A DNA stretch of 64,000 bases, from contig NZ_BJHU01000009.1 of NCBI RefSeq assembly GCF_005405905.1, positions 124,001-188,000 on the forward strand, in the 5' to 3' direction. The DNA is from Acidovorax sp. NB1. GTDB lineage: Bacteria; Pseudomonadota; Gammaproteobacteria; Burkholderiales; Burkholderiaceae_C. The notes below the pieces were generated by a model that did no database searches, was not told the origin of the DNA, and saw only the letters and a program-made list of their open reading frames with translations. Numbering within the stretch: position 1 is the first letter of the stretch; every line of letters starts with the position of its first letter. Position numbers and translations under genes: made by a program. This document shows positions 61,953 through 64,000 of this stretch, piece after piece.

Positions 61953-63161
61953 ATGACGACCCGCCAAGCCTTCATCTGCGACGCGATCCGCACCCCCTTC
62001 GGCCGCTACGGCGGCGCCTTGTCCAGCGTGCGCACCGACGACCTGGGCGCCATCCCCATCAAGGCGCTGATGGACCGCAACCCCGGTGTGGACTGGGCGG
62101 CCGTGACCGACGTGCTCTACGGCTGCGCCAACCAGGCCGGTGAAGACAACCGCAACGTGGCCCACATGGCCAGTCTGCTCGCAGGCCTGCCCATCGACGT
62201 GCCCGGCGCCACGATCAATCGCCTGTGCGGCTCGGGACTCGACGCCGTGGGCACCGCAGCGCGCGCCATCAAGGCGGGCGAGGCGGGCCTGATGATCGCG
62301 GGCGGCGTGGAAAGCATGAGCCGCGCGCCCTTCGTCATGCCCAAGGCCGACAGCGCCTTCAGCCGCAACAACGCGGTGTACGACACCACCATCGGCTGGC
62401 GCTTCATCAACAAGCTGATGAAAGAAAAGTACGGCGTGGACTCCATGCCCGAAACCGCCGAGAACGTGGCGACCGACTTCAAGATCGAGCGCGAAGCCCA
62501 GGACCAGATGGCCCTGCGCAGCCAGCTCAACGCGGTGGCTGCCATCAAGGCTGGCCACCTGGCGCGAGAGATCGTGCCGGTGCACATCCCGCAAAAGAAG
62601 GGCGACGCCATCATCGTGAGCCAGGACGAACACCCGCGCGAGACCAGCCTGGAAGCGCTGGCCAAGCTCAAGGGCGTGGTGCGGCCCGATGGCACGGTGA
62701 CGGCGGGCAACGCATCGGGTGTGAACGACGGCGCCTGCGCGCTGCTGCTGGCTGATGAAGCCAACGCCGCCAAATACGGCCTCAAGCCCCGCGCCCGCGT
62801 GGTGGGCATGGCCGTGGCCGGTGTGGCGCCGCGCATCATGGGCTTTGGCCCCACGCCCGCGACGCTGAAGGTGCTGGCGCAGACGGGCCTGACCATCGAC
62901 CACATGGATGTGATCGAGTTGAACGAAGCCTTTGCCGCGCAAGGCCTGGCCGTGTTGCGCGCCCTGGGTATCAAGGATGACGACGCGCGGGTGAACGCCT
63001 GGGGCGGCGCCATTGCACTGGGCCACCCGCTGGGCGCCAGCGGCGCGCGCCTGGTCACCACCGCCGTCAACCGCCTGCATGAACACGCGGGCCAGTACGC
63101 GCTGTGCACCATGTGCATCGGCGTGGGCCAGGGCATCGCCATCATCCTGGAGCGCGTGTGA
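61953..63161 (+). CDS. pcaF: 3-oxoadipyl-CoA thiolase
   Basis: 402 residues of the thiolase family. The nucleophile cysteine is in NRLCGSGLDAV (about residue 91), the histidine in GHPLGASGAR and the second cysteine in CTMCIGVGQG. It cleaves 3-oxoadipyl-CoA to succinyl-CoA and acetyl-CoA, the last step of the beta-ketoadipate pathway; the closely related PaaJ acts on phenylacetate intermediates, but the pcaIJ context supports PcaF. GAGGAG precedes the ATG. The stop overlaps the next gene by 4 bp (GTGA). Confidence 0.94.
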   Translation: MTTRQAFICDAIRTPFGRYGGALSSVRTDDLGAIPIKALMDRNPGVDWAAVTDVLYGCANQAGEDNRNVAHMASLLAGLPIDVPGATINRLCGSGLDAVGTAARAIKAGEAGLMIAGGVESMSRAPFVMPKADSAFSRNNAVYDTTIGWRFINKLMKEKYGVDSMPETAENVATDFKIEREAQDQMALRSQLNAVAAIKAGHLAREIVPVHIPQKKGDAIIVSQDEHPRETSLEALAKLKGVVRPDGTVTAGNASGVNDGACALLLADEANAAKYGLKPRARVVGMAVAGVAPRIMGFGPTPATLKVLAQTGLTIDHMDVIELNEAFAAQGLAVLRALGIKDDDARVNAWGGAIALGHPLGASGARLVTTAVNRLHEHAGQYALCTMCIGVGQGIAIILERV

Positions 63162-63901
63162 CCGTGATCGAGCGCAACCCCACGCCGGTCACTGTCATCA
63201 CCGGTGCCAGCAACGGCATCGGCCGCGCGATTGCCGAAGCCGTGCTGGCCCAGGGCCACGCCGTGGTCAACCTGGACTACATGCTGCCCACCTGGAGCCA
63301 CCCGCAACTCACCTCGTACCAGGGCGACCTGACCAATGAGGCATCGACCCGCGAACGCGCGGCCGAGATTGCTGCCAAGCACAACGTCACGGCGCTGGTG
63401 AACAACGCGGGCGCCACGCGCCCCGGCACCATCGACACCGCCACCACCGCGCAGCTCGACGACGTGGTGGGCCTGCACCTGCGGGCGCCCATGCTGCTGG
63501 TGCAGGCCTTTCTGCCCACGCTGCGTGCCAGCGGCCAGGGCCGCATCGTCAACATGTCCTCGCGTGCCGCTCTGGGCAAAGGTGAGCGCATCGTGTATTC
63601 GGCCACCAAGGCTGGAATGATCGGCATGACGCGCACGCTGGCGATGGAGCTGGGGCGTGACGGCATCACGGTCAACGCCATCGGCCCCGGGCCCATCGCC
63701 ACCGAACTTTTCCGCCAGAGCAACCCCGACGGAGCGCCGCAGACGCAGCGCATCCTCAGCAGCATCGCCGTGGGCCGCATGGGCACGCCCGACGACGTAG
63801 CGCGCGCGGCGCTGTTTTTTCTCTCGCCCGACAACGGTTTCGTGACCGGGCAGGTGTTGTACGTGTGCGGCGGCACCACGCTGGGAGTGGCGCCTGTTTA
63901 G
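63158..63901 (+). CDS. Short-chain dehydrogenase/reductase coupled to pcaF
   Basis: 247 residues of the classical SDR family. It has the cofactor motif TGASNGIG, NNAGAT, and the catalytic serine in NMSSRAAL with Y-S-A-T-K as YxxxK. The C-terminal NAIGPGPIATELF and CGGTTLG are typical. A GTG start overlapping the pcaF stop (GTGA) couples its translation to the pathway; GTG at 63164 is an alternative. The substrate is unknown. It could reduce or oxidise an intermediate feeding the beta-ketoadipate pathway, such as an aromatic-derived diol. The 99 bp to the window end show no further gene. Confidence 0.88.
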   Translation: MTVIERNPTPVTVITGASNGIGRAIAEAVLAQGHAVVNLDYMLPTWSHPQLTSYQGDLTNEASTRERAAEIAAKHNVTALVNNAGATRPGTIDTATTAQLDDVVGLHLRAPMLLVQAFLPTLRASGQGRIVNMSSRAALGKGERIVYSATKAGMIGMTRTLAMELGRDGITVNAIGPGPIATELFRQSNPDGAPQTQRILSSIAVGRMGTPDDVARAALFFLSPDNGFVTGQVLYVCGGTTLGVAPV

Positions 63902-64000
63902 CCACCTGAACTGATCTTCCCTGCCGCCCTGCAAGGGGCGCACCTCTGTTCTCGCCCGGAGGCCTCGGCGCCCGGTTGAGGCCACGGCGCGGCCGGATGT

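Noticed and set aside
61821..63985. Long minus-strand frames opposite pcaF and the dehydrogenase
   Set aside because: Shadows of the two conserved plus-strand enzymes.
1..64000. CRISPR array, prophage or insertion sequence
   Set aside because: No regularly spaced repeats, integrase, transposase or phage genes were seen.

Overview
The window reads as chromosomal DNA of a high-GC betaproteobacterium of the family Comamonadaceae, most likely Acidovorax or a close relative. This is inferred from codon use, the gene order yqgE-ruvX-pyrR-pyrB-pyrC', the pca and uronate gene types, and five copies of a short intergenic element ending in a CGCGCGG...AGAGCC block. No phage, integrase, transposase or CRISPR array is visible. 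Coding density is high, and no gene-free stretch exceeds 300 bases. The longest gaps are 15253-15544, 27288-27574 and 45913-46186; their contents are listed.

Layout: 22-7577 holds a giant type IV pilus chemosensory kinase (ChpA/PilL type) and a PilU-like ATPase. 7617-9101 is a photolyase on the opposite strand. 9123-13021 is the yqgE-ruvX-pyrR-pyrB-pyrC' pyrimidine block, whose last gene is a dihydroorotase-like protein lacking its metal ligands. 13092-16530 holds an acyltransferase, a Yip1-like membrane protein, a 159-bp palindrome and a DUF4166/DCC pair. 16571-25635 is an iron-flavoured region: a ferric-type ABC ATPase and divergent permease, an orphan hybrid-free histidine kinase, PepSY protein, TonB receptor and DUF2946 protein.

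25848-37139 is an oxidative hexuronate/aldarate catabolic locus: semialdehyde dehydrogenase, GntR regulator, uronate dehydrogenase, TRAP transporter DctPQM, lactonase, galactarate dehydratase, exporter-type permease and mutarotase. Together these import uronates and oxidise them via aldarolactone and aldarate toward 2-oxoglutarate; the dehydratase/decarboxylase step (KdgD) is not in the window. Matching inverted repeats upstream of the dehydrogenase genes suggest one GntR regulon.

37213-46261 carries a catalase-like protein, a Deg-type protease, a ferric-type binding protein divergent from an OmpR-type two-component system, PanE, an AsnC-type regulator divergent from an EamA exporter, and tRNA-Arg(CCU). 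46315-55701 is a same-strand series: MoxR ATPase, small membrane protein, GNAT, VWA protein, TamA, TamB. 55808-57980 has a diheme cytochrome c4 and a putative Na+/H+ antiporter preceded by a structured leader with two mutually exclusive pairings over its translation start; this is the most interesting regulatory element here. 58043-59453 holds small membrane and DUF1841 proteins. 59622-63901 is the beta-ketoadipate end-pathway: an IclR regulator divergent from pcaI-pcaJ-pcaF plus a short-chain dehydrogenase.
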